Origin: Rhodospirillales bacterium
Lineage (GTDB): Bacteria > Pseudomonadota > Alphaproteobacteria > Rhodospirillales > UBA2165
Direction: 5' to 3'
DNA: 37,155 bases
NCBI GenBank assembly: GCA_028345065.1
Contig: JAOMCN010000022.1
Coordinates: 1 to 37,155, forward strand
The position numbers were made by a program, and so were the translations under genes. Positions 8,969-18,559 of the stretch are shown here, piece after piece (the stretch's first letter is position 1; each line of letters opens with the position of its first letter). Under the pieces are notes generated by a model, which was not told the DNA's origin, ran no database searches, and saw only the letters and a list, made by a program, of their open reading frames with translations.

Positions 8969-9362
8969 TACCAGATATTCAAAAACAACGCATTATCTAG
9001 TAGCATTCACTTAAATCGACTCAAAATATTGTAATTGATTATTATTTGTTAACTGCCAGCGAAGTCTTCTCCGGTCTTTGTATTTTGCTTCCACGGAAAT
9101 TACTATACAGGTGAACATAAAAAATACCAGTGAGGTAATTGATGGGACGCGAGTCATTATTTACACATGTATCATATTTGCCACAGTTCTGAATTGCTTG
9201 CTAGACAAGCCCCCTCGTGCCTGATTTTGGAGCTGTGCCGTTCGGATTACTGGGTCATAAATCTTGGTGATTGACACTATCGTGATTTTATTAATAAATA
9301 CTGTATTGTTATAATATAACGAAATGTTTATATAGTAATACAATTTATTAATAGATATCCCG
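8969..9362. promoter_or_regulatory. Divergent intergenic region between mlaA and the methionine operon
   Basis: This 394-bp AT-rich gap separates the minus-strand mlaA unit from the plus-strand regulator-metF-metH operon and must contain both promoters. No gene or known riboswitch was recognised; the SAM-II and SAH riboswitch cores were looked for by eye and not seen. A TTGACA at 9271-9276 could be a -35 element for the operon. A 5-bp hairpin GCTTG/CAAGC lies at 9196-9210. Confidence 0.5.
9289..9353 (+). promoter_or_regulatory. AT-rich inverted repeat, candidate autoregulatory operator
   Basis: TATTAATAAAT (9289-9299) is exactly complementary to ATTTATTAATA (9343-9353). The arms flank an AT-rich centre that also shows partial symmetry (ACTGTATTG against AGTAATACAAT). 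The right arm ends 9 bp before the TTG start of the ArsR-type regulator, and the left arm lies just after a TTGACA. This is where an autorepressing ArsR protein would be expected to bind. Binding is inference. Confidence 0.4.
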
Positions 9363-10319
9363 TTGGATAAGCTACTTAGAATTCTAAAAGCAACCGCTGA
9401 ACCAAGTCGTATTAGATTATTAATTTTGTGCGCGCATGGTGAGTTTACCGTCAGTGAATTGGTTCAGGTAATTGGTCAAAGTCAGCCAAGAGTGTCCCGG
9501 CATTTGAGAATTCTTTGCGATGCAGGATTGTTGCAACGTACGCAACAAGGCAATTGGGCATTTTACCGATCGTTCAGTAAGGGGGTAGATGCGGAGTTTG
9601 TCCGTCGCCTAACAGCCTTAATTCCTGTAAAAGATCCAACTATACAACTGGATCAGCAGAGACTGATGAAGTTGAAGAATGACCGTTTACAAGCTGCAAC
9701 ACTATATTTTCAAGAAAGTGCGTCGGATTGGGATAGTATTAGGGCCCTCCATGTAGACGACGTTAATATAGAAATCGAATTGCAAAAGTGTGTTGTCGCC
9801 GCAAAACCACGGAAATTGCTGGATATAGGTACGGGCACAGGACGAATACTGGAGGTTTTAGGCCCATGCGTGCAAGACGCTGAGGGAATAGATTTTTCAC
9901 ATGAAATGCTTAACCTTGCGCGGGTAAATTTGGATGACCCTTCGCTCCGACATTGCCGAGTAAGGCATGGCGACATGTACCAGTTACCTTACCAGGATCA
10001 ATCCTTCGATTACATTACTATTCATCAAGTTCTTCACTTCACTGATCAACCGCAACTGGTTTTGAAGGAAGCCGCAAGGGTGCTGAAGAACGGTGGACAA
10101 ATTGCAATCATAGACTTTTATTCTCACGAGAGAGAGGAACTTCGCACAAAATACCAACACCGCCGATTAGGGTTTTCAAATGATGAAATTGAAAATTGGT
10201 TAGATCAAGTTGGATTGGGTATGAAACGGCCAATCAGATTAGGAGGCGACCCATTGGCAGTTGTGATATGGACAGGGGTCACTAGTAAAGAGGGTGAAAA
10301 AAAATTAGCAATAATATAG
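9363..10319 (+). CDS. ArsR-type regulator fused to a SAM-dependent methyltransferase domain (SahR-like)
   Basis: The 318-residue protein has two parts. Residues 1-90 are an ArsR winged helix (EPSRIRLLILCAHGEFTVSE, then QSQPRVSRHLRILCDAGLLQ). Residues about 110-310 are a class I methyltransferase domain, with the SAM motif LLDIGTGTGR at 152-161, an acidic GIDFSHEML, and QLPYQDQSFDYI. It directly precedes metF and metH. ArsR regulators with this context are known in proteobacteria as SahR, which senses S-adenosylhomocysteine and controls methionine-cycle genes. The methyltransferase-like domain may serve as the SAH/SAM sensor or may retain activity. The TTG at 9363 has no clear ribosome binding site but gives the usual N-terminus. 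An AT-rich dyad lies just upstream. Confidence 0.85.
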   Translation: MDKLLRILKATAEPSRIRLLILCAHGEFTVSELVQVIGQSQPRVSRHLRILCDAGLLQRTQQGNWAFYRSFSKGVDAEFVRRLTALIPVKDPTIQLDQQRLMKLKNDRLQAATLYFQESASDWDSIRALHVDDVNIEIELQKCVVAAKPRKLLDIGTGTGRILEVLGPCVQDAEGIDFSHEMLNLARVNLDDPSLRHCRVRHGDMYQLPYQDQSFDYITIHQVLHFTDQPQLVLKEAARVLKNGGQIAIIDFYSHEREELRTKYQHRRLGFSNDEIENWLDQVGLGMKRPIRLGGDPLAVVIWTGVTSKEGEKKLAII

Positions 10320-10357
10320 TAACGCATTGTACGACAATCGAACCACTATCAAATAAG

Positions 10358-11218
10358 GTGGGTATTTCATTCGAATTTTTTCCACCTAAGACCCCCAAGT
10401 TGGAGAAATCGTTATGGTGCTCTGTTGAACGTCTTGCTCCACTCAATCCTGTTTTTGTTTCAGTTACTTATGGTGCAGGGGGATCGACCAGAGAGAAAAC
10501 CCACAAAATTGTCACACGATTACAAAATAAAATGGGTATTCCAGCTGCAGCGCATCTAACGTGCGTTGCGGCATCTAAAGCAGAAGTTAATCGAGTCGCC
10601 AGGCGTTATTGGGAAGGTGGCATTCGCCATATTGTCGCGTTGAGAGGCGATCCTCCGGATGGTCAAGGTAAATACGTTGCACATCCAGAAGGATACAACA
10701 ACGCTTCCGATCTTGTTCAAGGTTTGAAGATGATTGGTGATTTTGAAATAAGTGTAGCGGCTCATCCAGAGGGGCACCCGGAAGCAACAAGTATTGAAGC
10801 TGACATTGAAAATTTAAAGCGAAAGGTGGATGCAGGCGCGACCCGTGGGATCACTCAGTTTTTCTTTCAACCAGAACATTTCTTGCGCTTCAGGGATAAA
10901 ACCCAAAAGGCGGGTTTAAGTATACCAATAATCCCAGGAATTTTGCCAGTTACTAATTTTTCCCAAGTTCGGCGGTTTAGCAAAACTTGCGGAGCGTCGA
11001 TACCACATTGGATGTCTACTTTATTTGAGGGCTTGGATAACGATCCTGATACTCGCCTTCTGATAGCTGCCAACATCGCCATTGACCTGTGTAGAATTTT
11101 GAGGGCGGAGGATGTTACAAATTTTCATTTCTACACGTTAAATCGAGCCGACCTGACTTACGCAATTTGTCATGTTTTAGGTAACAGCCGGAACACTCAA
11201 CCAAATATGGCGCTCTAA
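10358..11218 (+). CDS. metF: 5,10-methylenetetrahydrofolate reductase
   Basis: The 286-residue FAD-dependent TIM-barrel enzyme reduces methylene-THF to methyl-THF, the methyl donor for MetH. Seen are ISFEFFPPK (catalytic Glu6), [24 protein letters not shown] (Asp98, flavin contact), AAHPEGHPE and ITQFFFQPE. The GTG at 10358 gives the short N-terminus common in alphaproteobacteria, but its AAGG overlaps the start codon, so initiation looks weak. The same frame stays open back to 10298 inside the preceding gene without an ATG, GTG or TTG. Translation may therefore depend on coupling to the regulator gene. It sits 38 bp after that gene and 17 bp before metH. Confidence 0.94.
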   Translation: MGISFEFFPPKTPKLEKSLWCSVERLAPLNPVFVSVTYGAGGSTREKTHKIVTRLQNKMGIPAAAHLTCVAASKAEVNRVARRYWEGGIRHIVALRGDPPDGQGKYVAHPEGYNNASDLVQGLKMIGDFEISVAAHPEGHPEATSIEADIENLKRKVDAGATRGITQFFFQPEHFLRFRDKTQKAGLSIPIIPGILPVTNFSQVRRFSKTCGASIPHWMSTLFEGLDNDPDTRLLIAANIAIDLCRILRAEDVTNFHFYTLNRADLTYAICHVLGNSRNTQPNMAL

Positions 11219-11235
11219 TTGAGCCCACTAATAAT

Positions 11236-14200
11236 ATGAATAAATCGCACCATTATAGGAAAGAAGAAGTATCCGACAGGCGATCCACATTAAAGCGATT
11301 ATTAAATGATCGTATAGTGCTGCTTGATGGCGCGACAGGTACTATGATTCAGGCACTAAATTTAGATGAACAAGATTTTCGAGGAGATATCCTTAAAAAC
11401 CATACCTGCGACGTTAAAGGTAACTATGACATTTTAAATATAACAAAACCTGGTGTTATACGTGACATCCATCGGGCGTATTTGAAATCCGGCGCTGATA
11501 TAATTGAAACCAACACTTTTAATTCGACAACTATTTCTCAAGCTGATTATTTTACGGAAGATCTTGTTTATGAACTCAATTTAGAGGGTGCTAAAATAGC
11601 ATCCCAGGTAATTGAAGATCAAAAGAAACAACAACCAGACCGCGCCATGTTTGTGGCCGGTGTCTTGGGGCCTACCAACAGAACCACATCACTTTCGCCC
11701 GATGTAAACGATCCCGGATTTCGTAACATCGGATTTGACGAGCTTGCTGCAGCATACGCCCAATCAACGGGCGCTCTCATTGACGGTGGGGTTGATTTAC
11801 TCATGGTTGAAACCGTTTTTGACACCCTGAATGCCAAGGCGGCTATATTTGCTGTTAAGGAAGTATTGTCTGAGCGCGGATTGGATATCCCTTTGATGAT
11901 TTCGGGAACTATCACGGATGCGTCCGGTAGAACACTCTCTGGTCAAACACCGGAAGCTTTCTGGTATTCTATCGCCCACGCCCATCCTTTTATAGTAGGC
12001 TTTAACTGCGCACTCGGTGCCGCTGACCTAAGGCCCCACATTCAAGCGCTGTCGCGCATTGCTGATACATATATTAGTATCCATCCAAATGCCGGTTTAC
12101 CCAATGCATTTGGAGAGTATGAGGATCAGCCCTATTACATGGCCGATTTGATAGGTGAATTTGCCGAGAGCGGATTGGTTAATATAGTTGGTGGGTGTTG
12201 TGGTACAACGCCTGAGCACATGTATGCGATCAGTAAACGGGTTGGCGGTATCCGACCAAGGCAGGCTCCTTCAATAGAGACGTGTTGTACTTTGAGCGGT
12301 ATGGAGCCGTTGATCATCAATGATGTAACCGGCTATGTAAATATTGGAGAGCGTACCAACGTAGCCGGATCAGCAAGATTCAAAAAATTGATTACTGAGG
12401 GAGATCTAGAAACGGCCCTCGATGTTGCACGCCAGCAGGTTGATAACGGCGCACAAATTATTGATGTCAATATGGACGAAGCAATGCTGGATTCTGTTGC
12501 AGTGATGGATCGTTTTTTAAAACTTGTCGCATCGGAACCAGATATTAGTCGGGTTCCGATCATGATTGATTCTTCGAAATGGGAGGTAATTGAAGCTGGT
12601 CTCAAGTGTGTTCAAGGAAAATCTGTTGTTAACTCGATTAGTTTGAAGGAAGGTGAACCTCTTTTCAGAGAGCAGGCTAAAAAAATTCAATATTACGGCG
12701 CGGCTGCTATCGTGATGGCTTTTGATGAAATTGGCCAGGCGGATTCTTATGATCGTATGATTAGTATTTGCCATCGTAGTTATAAAATACTGACGGAAGA
12801 AGTTGGATTTCCTCCCCAAGATATAATTTTTGATCCCAATATATTTCCCGTGGCCACAGGACTAGAGGAACATCGTAATTTTTCAGCCGATTACATAAAA
12901 GCGGTCCGTTACATAAAAAAAGAATTACCACATGCCCTGGTTAGCGGTGGAGTAAGTAATGTTTCCTTCTCCTTTCGAGGAAGTAACGCAGTAAGAGAGG
13001 CTCTGCATGCAGTTTTTTTGTACCATGCCGTCAAGGCTGGAATGGACATGGGTATAGTTAATGCCGGGCAATTAGCAATATATTCAGATTTAGATGAAGA
13101 CCTTCGGAACAGAGCTGAAGATGTCATTCTAAACCGACGAGATGATGCGACGGAGTGCCTGATAGCCATAGCTGGTGATGCGAAGGGTGTCGTGAGCAAA
13201 AAGGCCAGAGATTTTAAATGGCGGAAGCAAGCCGTATCAGAAAGACTCGGACATGCGTTGGTGCACGGAATAACGGATTTTATTATTGAGGATACAGAGG
13301 AGGCTCGTCTTGATTCGGAAAAGCCCATCGACGTAATTGAAGGGCCACTAATGGACGGCATGAATATTGTTGGCGATCTATTTGGTTCCGGTCAAATGTT
13401 TTTACCTCAGGTTGTAAAGAGTGCGCGGGTAATGAAGTTGGCGGTTGCCCATCTAATCCCGTTTATTGAGGAAGAGCACGAGGCGAGTGGAACGTCATTA
13501 AATAAGGGTAAAATCTTGCTGGCGACGGTGAAGGGGGATGTCCATGATATTGGAAAAAAGATCGTGGGTGTCGTTCTTCAATGTAACAATTATGAAGTTA
13601 TAGATCTGGGTGTCATGGTTCCATATGAGAAGATTGCCGAGGAAGCCAAGATTAATGAAGTGGATGTAATAGGCCTTTCCGGTCTGATTACGCCGTCACT
13701 GGAAGAAATGGTGACCGTTGCTAACGAATTAACTCGAAAGGATTTTTCTATCCCGCTTTTGATAGGTGGTGCGACGACATCAAAGACCCACACTGCGGTG
13801 AAGATAGCGCCAAATTACCAGGGGACAACAATACACGTTCTCGACGCTTCCCGAGCGGTTGGTGTGATTGGCAGGCTACTGAGCCGTGACCTAAGGAAAA
13901 AATTTATAACTGAGATGGCTTCGGAATATGAAAATCTTCGTCATGTTTATAAAGCCAGGGATCATTCACAATTGGTTTCCATTGAAAAAGCACGAGAAGG
14001 GAAATTTGTGATTGATTTGGAGAATATTATGCCAGTCAAGCCGACGTTTCTTGGGCAAAGGGTTTTGAAATGTTACGATTTGGATGAATTAGTTGCCCGC
14101 ATCGACTGGACTCCATTTTTCCGGACTTGGGAATTAGCAGGTAACTATCCCCAGATACTAAACTCTGAAAAATTCGGTAAATCCGCTAGGGCGCTCTACG

Positions 14201-14952
14201 ACGATGCTCAAACTATGTTACAATCTATTATTAGTGAGAAGTGGTTATCGGCTAATGGTGTTTTTGGTTTTTTCCCTGCAAATTCTATAATGGATGATGT
14301 AGAGCTTTACCGAGATGAAAAGAGAGATCAGGTGGTCTCTACTATTTCGTTTATCCGGCAACAGATGAAACGAAAAAGAGATAGGGCTAATTATTGTCTT
14401 TCAGATTTTATTTCAGAGAAGTCGGCAGGAAAAGCAGATTATTTAGGGGTGTTTGCAGTTACCTCAGGCATAGGAATCGATAAAAAATTGGCGGAATTCA
14501 AGGCATCTCAAGACGATTACAGCGAAATTCTGTTAAAATCGTTAGCTGATCGATTAGCGGAGGCTTTTGCTGAAAGGCTTCATGAACGCGTGCGAACGGA
14601 GTTTTGGGGATACTCGGCTGAAGAGAAGTTGGGTAACAATGATCTTATCAAGGAAACTTATATTGGCATCAGGCCTGCGCCAGGTTATCCCGCCTGCCCT
14701 GACCACAGTACGAAGCAGCAAATATTTGATTTGTTGGATGTGCAGTTCAATACTGGAATTCAACTAACTCAAAATTTTGCCATGACCCCCGCTGCATCTG
14801 TGTGCGGTTATTATTTTTCTAACCCCGATGCTCGGTACTTTGGAATTGGACGAATTGGAAAAGATCAAGTCACAGACTATGCATTGAGGCGAAGTGTTTC
14901 CCGGGAAAAAGCCGAAAGGTGGCTGGCTCCGAGTTTAGGGTATGAACGTTAA
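11236..14952 (+). CDS. metH: Cobalamin-dependent methionine synthase, full length
   Basis: The 1238-residue protein has all four modules in one chain. The homocysteine domain (about 20-345) has ILLDGATGT-like VLLDGATGT and zinc cysteines in VGFNCALGA and VGGCCGTTP. The pterin-binding domain covers about 355-630 ([14 protein letters not shown]). The cobalamin cap and Rossmann module (about 650-890) has [10 protein letters not shown], with the lower-ligand His770, and [14 protein letters not shown]. The SAM-dependent reactivation domain (about 905-1238) has [12 protein letters not shown]. It transfers methyl from methyl-THF to homocysteine, and its reactivation domain lets the enzyme recover after cobalamin oxidation. 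Some alphaproteobacteria split this enzyme over two genes; here it is intact. Last gene of the regulator-metF-metH operon. Confidence 0.97.
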   Translation: MNKSHHYRKEEVSDRRSTLKRLLNDRIVLLDGATGTMIQALNLDEQDFRGDILKNHTCDVKGNYDILNITKPGVIRDIHRAYLKSGADIIETNTFNSTTISQADYFTEDLVYELNLEGAKIASQVIEDQKKQQPDRAMFVAGVLGPTNRTTSLSPDVNDPGFRNIGFDELAAAYAQSTGALIDGGVDLLMVETVFDTLNAKAAIFAVKEVLSERGLDIPLMISGTITDASGRTLSGQTPEAFWYSIAHAHPFIVGFNCALGAADLRPHIQALSRIADTYISIHPNAGLPNAFGEYEDQPYYMADLIGEFAESGLVNIVGGCCGTTPEHMYAISKRVGGIRPRQAPSIETCCTLSGMEPLIINDVTGYVNIGERTNVAGSARFKKLITEGDLETALDVARQQVDNGAQIIDVNMDEAMLDSVAVMDRFLKLVASEPDISRVPIMIDSSKWEVIEAGLKCVQGKSVVNSISLKEGEPLFREQAKKIQYYGAAAIVMAFDEIGQADSYDRMISICHRSYKILTEEVGFPPQDIIFDPNIFPVATGLEEHRNFSADYIKAVRYIKKELPHALVSGGVSNVSFSFRGSNAVREALHAVFLYHAVKAGMDMGIVNAGQLAIYSDLDEDLRNRAEDVILNRRDDATECLIAIAGDAKGVVSKKARDFKWRKQAVSERLGHALVHGITDFIIEDTEEARLDSEKPIDVIEGPLMDGMNIVGDLFGSGQMFLPQVVKSARVMKLAVAHLIPFIEEEHEASGTSLNKGKILLATVKGDVHDIGKKIVGVVLQCNNYEVIDLGVMVPYEKIAEEAKINEVDVIGLSGLITPSLEEMVTVANELTRKDFSIPLLIGGATTSKTHTAVKIAPNYQGTTIHVLDASRAVGVIGRLLSRDLRKKFITEMASEYENLRHVYKARDHSQLVSIEKAREGKFVIDLENIMPVKPTFLGQRVLKCYDLDELVARIDWTPFFRTWELAGNYPQILNSEKFGKSARALYDDAQTMLQSIISEKWLSANGVFGFFPANSIMDDVELYRDEKRDQVVSTISFIRQQMKRKRDRANYCLSDFISEKSAGKADYLGVFAVTSGIGIDKKLAEFKASQDDYSEILLKSLADRLAEAFAERLHERVRTEFWGYSAEEKLGNNDLIKETYIGIRPAPGYPACPDHSTKQQIFDLLDVQFNTGIQLTQNFAMTPAASVCGYYFSNPDARYFGIGRIGKDQVTDYALRRSVSREKAERWLAPSLGYER

Positions 14953-15081
14953 TTTAACCCTATATTTGGAACCATATTTGTATTATCAAAATCCATCAGA
15001 TAACTTTTACTCGCGGCATATAATTTATCACTGTAATTATTTAAACTCGGGGCTATAGAAACACATTTTTATCATGGTATA

Positions 15082-17415
15082 GTGCTGCCTTTCATGCCTG
15101 ATCCTTTTGAATTAACCGTGGATCCGGATCCTACTAATAAAGATCCGGTGCCCAATAAGTCATCTGACACAAACCCTGATTATTTTGGTTTGAATAAAGC
15201 TCAAAAAGAGGCTGTCAAAGCTGTTGATGGTCCAGTACTCGTATTGGCTGGTGCCGGTACAGGTAAAACGCGGGTTCTGACAACGCGCGTTGCCCATATT
15301 TTAATGAATAGGAAAGCTCGACCTTGGGAAATCCTAGCGGTTACCTTCACCAACAAAGCTGCGCGGGAAATGCGGGAACGGGTAGCAAAGCTAATTGGCG
15401 GACCTGTAGAAGGTTGGTGGGTCGGAACATTCCATGCAATTGGTGCCCGAATTTTGCGTTCTCACGCTGAAGCAGTCGGTCTAAAACCTAATTTCACCAT
15501 TATTGATACGGACGACCAAATCCGTTTGTTAAAACAAATTATGGACGGTCACCAGATCGACGACAAGAAATGGCCTGCTAGGGTTCTTTTAGGTGTCATT
15601 CAGCGTTGGAAGGATCGTGGTTTGACCCCAGAAAAAGTCACGGCTGAGGAAGGTGGAGAATTTGCAGAGGGGTTGATAACCATACTTTATGAGGAATACC
15701 AGGCGCGTTTACAGACCATAAATGCTGTAGATTTTGGAGACCTTCTGCTTCATTGTTTAACTTTGTTAATTGATTTTCCCGATACTTTGTCAGACTACCA
15801 GCAAAAATTTCGATACATCCTGGTTGATGAATATCAAGATACAAATGTTGCTCAGAATTTATGGTTAAGATTACTAGCGCGTAAACATCGTAATATTTGT
15901 TGTGTTGGGGATGATGATCAGTCTATTTATTCTTGGCGTGGCGCTGAAGTTGGTAACATTCTAAAATTTGAAAAGGCTTTTGAGAATGCAACGGTTATTC
16001 GTCTGGAACAGAACTACCGTTCTACACCTCATATTCTCGAGGCAGCCTCGGGTTTAATATCTCACAATAAAGGAAGGCTTGGAAAACATCTTTGGACGGG
16101 GATAAAAACCGGAGAAAAGGTCTCAGTCCATGGCTTGTGGGATGGGGAAGCCGAGGCCCGGGCCATTGGAGATGAAGTGGAAACCAGGCAGAGTAGAGGA
16201 AAATCCCTGGAAGAAATGGCTGTTTTAGTGAGAGCGGGTTTTCAAACAAGGGAATTTGAGGAGCGTTTGATCACACTTGGTATTCCCTACCGGGTAATTG
16301 GTGGCCCACGTTTTTATGAACGTCAGGAAATCCGTGATGCTATTGCATATTTTCGAGTTGTTATCAGTACGGATGACGATTTGGCATTTGAGCGTATTTT
16401 CAATACTCCAAAACGAGGTTTGGGTAAGGCTAGTTTACAGGCCATCCATCAATTGTCACGGAATCAAGAGTTATCACTCTTCGATGCGGCTCGGCTAATT
16501 GTGGAAACGGATGAATTGAAGTCGAAGGGTAGAAGTGCTCTTAGATCATTAATCGGTAACTTCGAGCGTTGGCGTGATAACCTGAGTCTAATTCCACACT
16601 TCGAATTAGCTTCAATTATTTTAGATGAGTCAGGTTATACTGATATGTGGCTGCACGCCAACCTTCCTGAAGCACCAGGGAGGCTGGAAAATCTAAAGGA
16701 ATTAATATCGGGTTTGGAAGCATTTGAAAACATACAAGGCTTTCTTGAGCATGTAAGTCTGGTAATGGAAAATGATGCAAATGATGCTGAAGAAAAAATT
16801 ACCTTAATGACATTACACGCGGCAAAGGGCTTAGAGTTTGACACGGTATTCTTGCCTGGTTGGGAGGAAGGACTTTTCCCGCATCAGCGCAGCCTGGATG
16901 AAGGTATGGAAGGTCTTGAGGAGGAGCGTCGTCTCGCTTATGTCGGTATCACGCGTGCCCGTAAGGAAGCCCGAATCACCTTTGCGGCAAACCGGCGGAT
17001 ATATAATAACTGGCAGAATGCATTGCCATCTCGATTTATTGATGAACTGCCAGAAGAGCATGTCGAAGTTGCCAGTGAGCTCGGTATCTACGGTAGCCAA
17101 TTTCAACTGTTGGGAACCAGTGCCAGCACTGATAGCTTTAGTTCGGAAAACAGTCATACAACTAGTTTTGTAGACGATCCAACAGGTTTTTCGCGCAGAA
17201 GATCAGGTCACACAAGAGAAGGCTTAGTGCTTGAGGGTGATGCTATAACAGTCGCATCCTCGGGACCGGAACGGGGCTTTAAAGTTGGGGTGCGGGTATT
17301 CCATCAAAAATTCGGATACGGTAGGATCCTCTATGTTGATGGAAATAAACTCGAAGTCAAGTTTGAGAAATCCGGCACGAAGAAGGTAATTGACAGCTTT
17401 GTTGAACCGGTATGA
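15082..17415 (+). CDS. uvrD: UvrD/PcrA-type SF1 DNA helicase
   Basis: The 777-residue SF1A helicase shows motif I AGAGTGKT (56-63), VDEYQDTN (II), GDDDQSIYSWRGA (III), LEQNYRST (IV), LHAAKGLEFD and GLFPHQRS (V region), and AYVGITRARK (VI). The C-terminus (about 727-777, VGVRVFHQKFGYGRIL) is the Tudor-like tail of UvrD/PcrA that contacts RNA polymerase. It unwinds DNA 3'-5' in nucleotide excision and mismatch repair and removes obstacles to replication. The start is unsure: GTG 15082 or ATG 15094, neither with a clear ribosome binding site. A TATAAT at 15019-15024, without a convincing -35, may be its promoter. The poorly conserved N-terminal 30 residues are an acidic, Pro-rich leader. Confidence 0.93.
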   Translation: MLPFMPDPFELTVDPDPTNKDPVPNKSSDTNPDYFGLNKAQKEAVKAVDGPVLVLAGAGTGKTRVLTTRVAHILMNRKARPWEILAVTFTNKAAREMRERVAKLIGGPVEGWWVGTFHAIGARILRSHAEAVGLKPNFTIIDTDDQIRLLKQIMDGHQIDDKKWPARVLLGVIQRWKDRGLTPEKVTAEEGGEFAEGLITILYEEYQARLQTINAVDFGDLLLHCLTLLIDFPDTLSDYQQKFRYILVDEYQDTNVAQNLWLRLLARKHRNICCVGDDDQSIYSWRGAEVGNILKFEKAFENATVIRLEQNYRSTPHILEAASGLISHNKGRLGKHLWTGIKTGEKVSVHGLWDGEAEARAIGDEVETRQSRGKSLEEMAVLVRAGFQTREFEERLITLGIPYRVIGGPRFYERQEIRDAIAYFRVVISTDDDLAFERIFNTPKRGLGKASLQAIHQLSRNQELSLFDAARLIVETDELKSKGRSALRSLIGNFERWRDNLSLIPHFELASIILDESGYTDMWLHANLPEAPGRLENLKELISGLEAFENIQGFLEHVSLVMENDANDAEEKITLMTLHAAKGLEFDTVFLPGWEEGLFPHQRSLDEGMEGLEEERRLAYVGITRARKEARITFAANRRIYNNWQNALPSRFIDELPEEHVEVASELGIYGSQFQLLGTSASTDSFSSENSHTTSFVDDPTGFSRRRSGHTREGLVLEGDAITVASSGPERGFKVGVRVFHQKFGYGRILYVDGNKLEVKFEKSGTKKVIDSFVEPV

Positions 17416-17433
17416 GGTGCTTCGCTCGTAACT

Positions 17434-18312
17434 ATGAGTAACCACCTTTATCGTTTAGTGCTTCAAGTTCCCTATGATTCTGCCGAAGCGTTTGCGGAAG
17501 CAATCGAAGTTCATTGTGACACGGTAGCTTGGACAGCGTGCCAAGGTGAACCAACGGCAAGGGTCACTGGATTTTCGCTAAAATTGCTGAAAGAAGAAAC
17601 AGTTGGACGTGCCGTTTCAATTGCCGCCAAGGCTATGGGTGTTTTGACGCCTGAAGTAGATATATCCCAGATCTCCCAAAAAAATTGGGTTTTAGAAAAT
17701 ATCAAGGAATTTCCCCCGCTCACCGTTGGACGGTTTTTTATTTATGGAAGTGACTTTGATGGTCAGATTCCGGTTTCTCGCATCCCAATGAAGATTCCGG
17801 CAAGTACGGCTTTTGGCACTGGGAATCACGGTTCAACCCAGGGATGCTTAATAGCGCTAAACGAATTGAAAATTGGGTCCGTTCAAACGGCATTAGACAT
17901 GGGGTGTGGTTCCGGTATTCTCGCCATCGCTATCGCAAAACGTTGGCGTTGTCCGGTGGTAGCTTCCGATAAAGATATTAAGGCCGTGAGAATAGCCAAA
18001 AAAAATGTTGCCGCCAATGGCGAAAGAAGCTTGATAACAGTCGTTGATGGGCCTGGGTATCAAAAGCGGGTACTTAAAGGTGGGCGTTTCAACCTTATAA
18101 TAAGCAATATATTGGCACGGCCTCTTGTAAAGATGTCCAATGACCTTTCAAATTATATAGCCCCAGGAGGTACGGTTGTGCTTGCCGGATTGCTAGCCTC
18201 TCAAGAAGTGCAGGTTTTGATGGCACATCGGATGCAGGGGTTAAAGTTGAAGCGTCGAATCAGGGTCGACGGTTGGTCAACACTGGTGCTACAGAAATAT
18301 GCACAACTTTAA
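17434..18312 (+). CDS. prmA: Ribosomal protein L11 methyltransferase
   Basis: The 292-residue protein has a small N-terminal L11-recognition domain and a C-terminal class I methyltransferase domain. Diagnostic motifs are AFGTGNHGSTQG (126-137), ALDMGCGSGILAI (153-165), an acidic ASDKD, and SNILARPL (about 230), the PrmA version of the NPPY motif. It trimethylates amino groups of ribosomal protein L11 using SAM. It begins 18 bp after uvrD and is probably in the same transcript. A uvrD-prmA neighbourhood is common in alphaproteobacteria. Confidence 0.94.
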   Translation: MSNHLYRLVLQVPYDSAEAFAEAIEVHCDTVAWTACQGEPTARVTGFSLKLLKEETVGRAVSIAAKAMGVLTPEVDISQISQKNWVLENIKEFPPLTVGRFFIYGSDFDGQIPVSRIPMKIPASTAFGTGNHGSTQGCLIALNELKIGSVQTALDMGCGSGILAIAIAKRWRCPVVASDKDIKAVRIAKKNVAANGERSLITVVDGPGYQKRVLKGGRFNLIISNILARPLVKMSNDLSNYIAPGGTVVLAGLLASQEVQVLMAHRMQGLKLKRRIRVDGWSTLVLQKYAQL

Positions 18313-18343
18313 CGGAGTAAGTTTAATGTTGCCAAGAGGTCAA

Positions 18344-18538
18344 TCAAAATACCTGATAGTGAAAATAGCCACCGGTCAGCATGCAAAGGGTTGCAAGTTT
18401 GCCAATCCACGCTGATGTATCGAAAATAAAAGGGCCCAACTTAAAGCTCGGATATGGGTGGTTTGCGATCAAGACTGTTCGATGTTGATCAAAGGCGAGC
18501 GAAAAACCTATGATAGAAAGAACATACCATTCTAGCAT
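18344..18538 (-). CDS. Small hypothetical membrane protein, 64 residues
   Basis: This ORF fills most of the gap between prmA and fprA. Its ATG has GAGG five bases upstream and lies 21 bp after the fprA stop, so it would be the distal gene of an fprA transcript. The product has two hydrophobic stretches, at about 3-16 (EWYVLSIIGFSLAF) and 43-62 (AWIGKLATLCMLTGGYFHYQ), and a central Pro-rich loop. It is likely an inner-membrane peptide. I recognise no family. The case for a real gene rests on the ribosome binding site, spacing and composition only. Confidence 0.45.
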   Translation of the reverse strand: MLEWYVLSIIGFSLAFDQHRTVLIANHPYPSFKLGPFIFDTSAWIGKLATLCMLTGGYFHYQVF

Positions 18539-18559
18539 TGGCGCCTCGGAGTTTAATTC

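Noticed and set aside
9161-9343. A 60-residue minus-strand frame before the methionine operon
   Set aside because: It lies in an AT-rich promoter region, is Tyr/Ile/Asn-rich, and overlaps the candidate operator.
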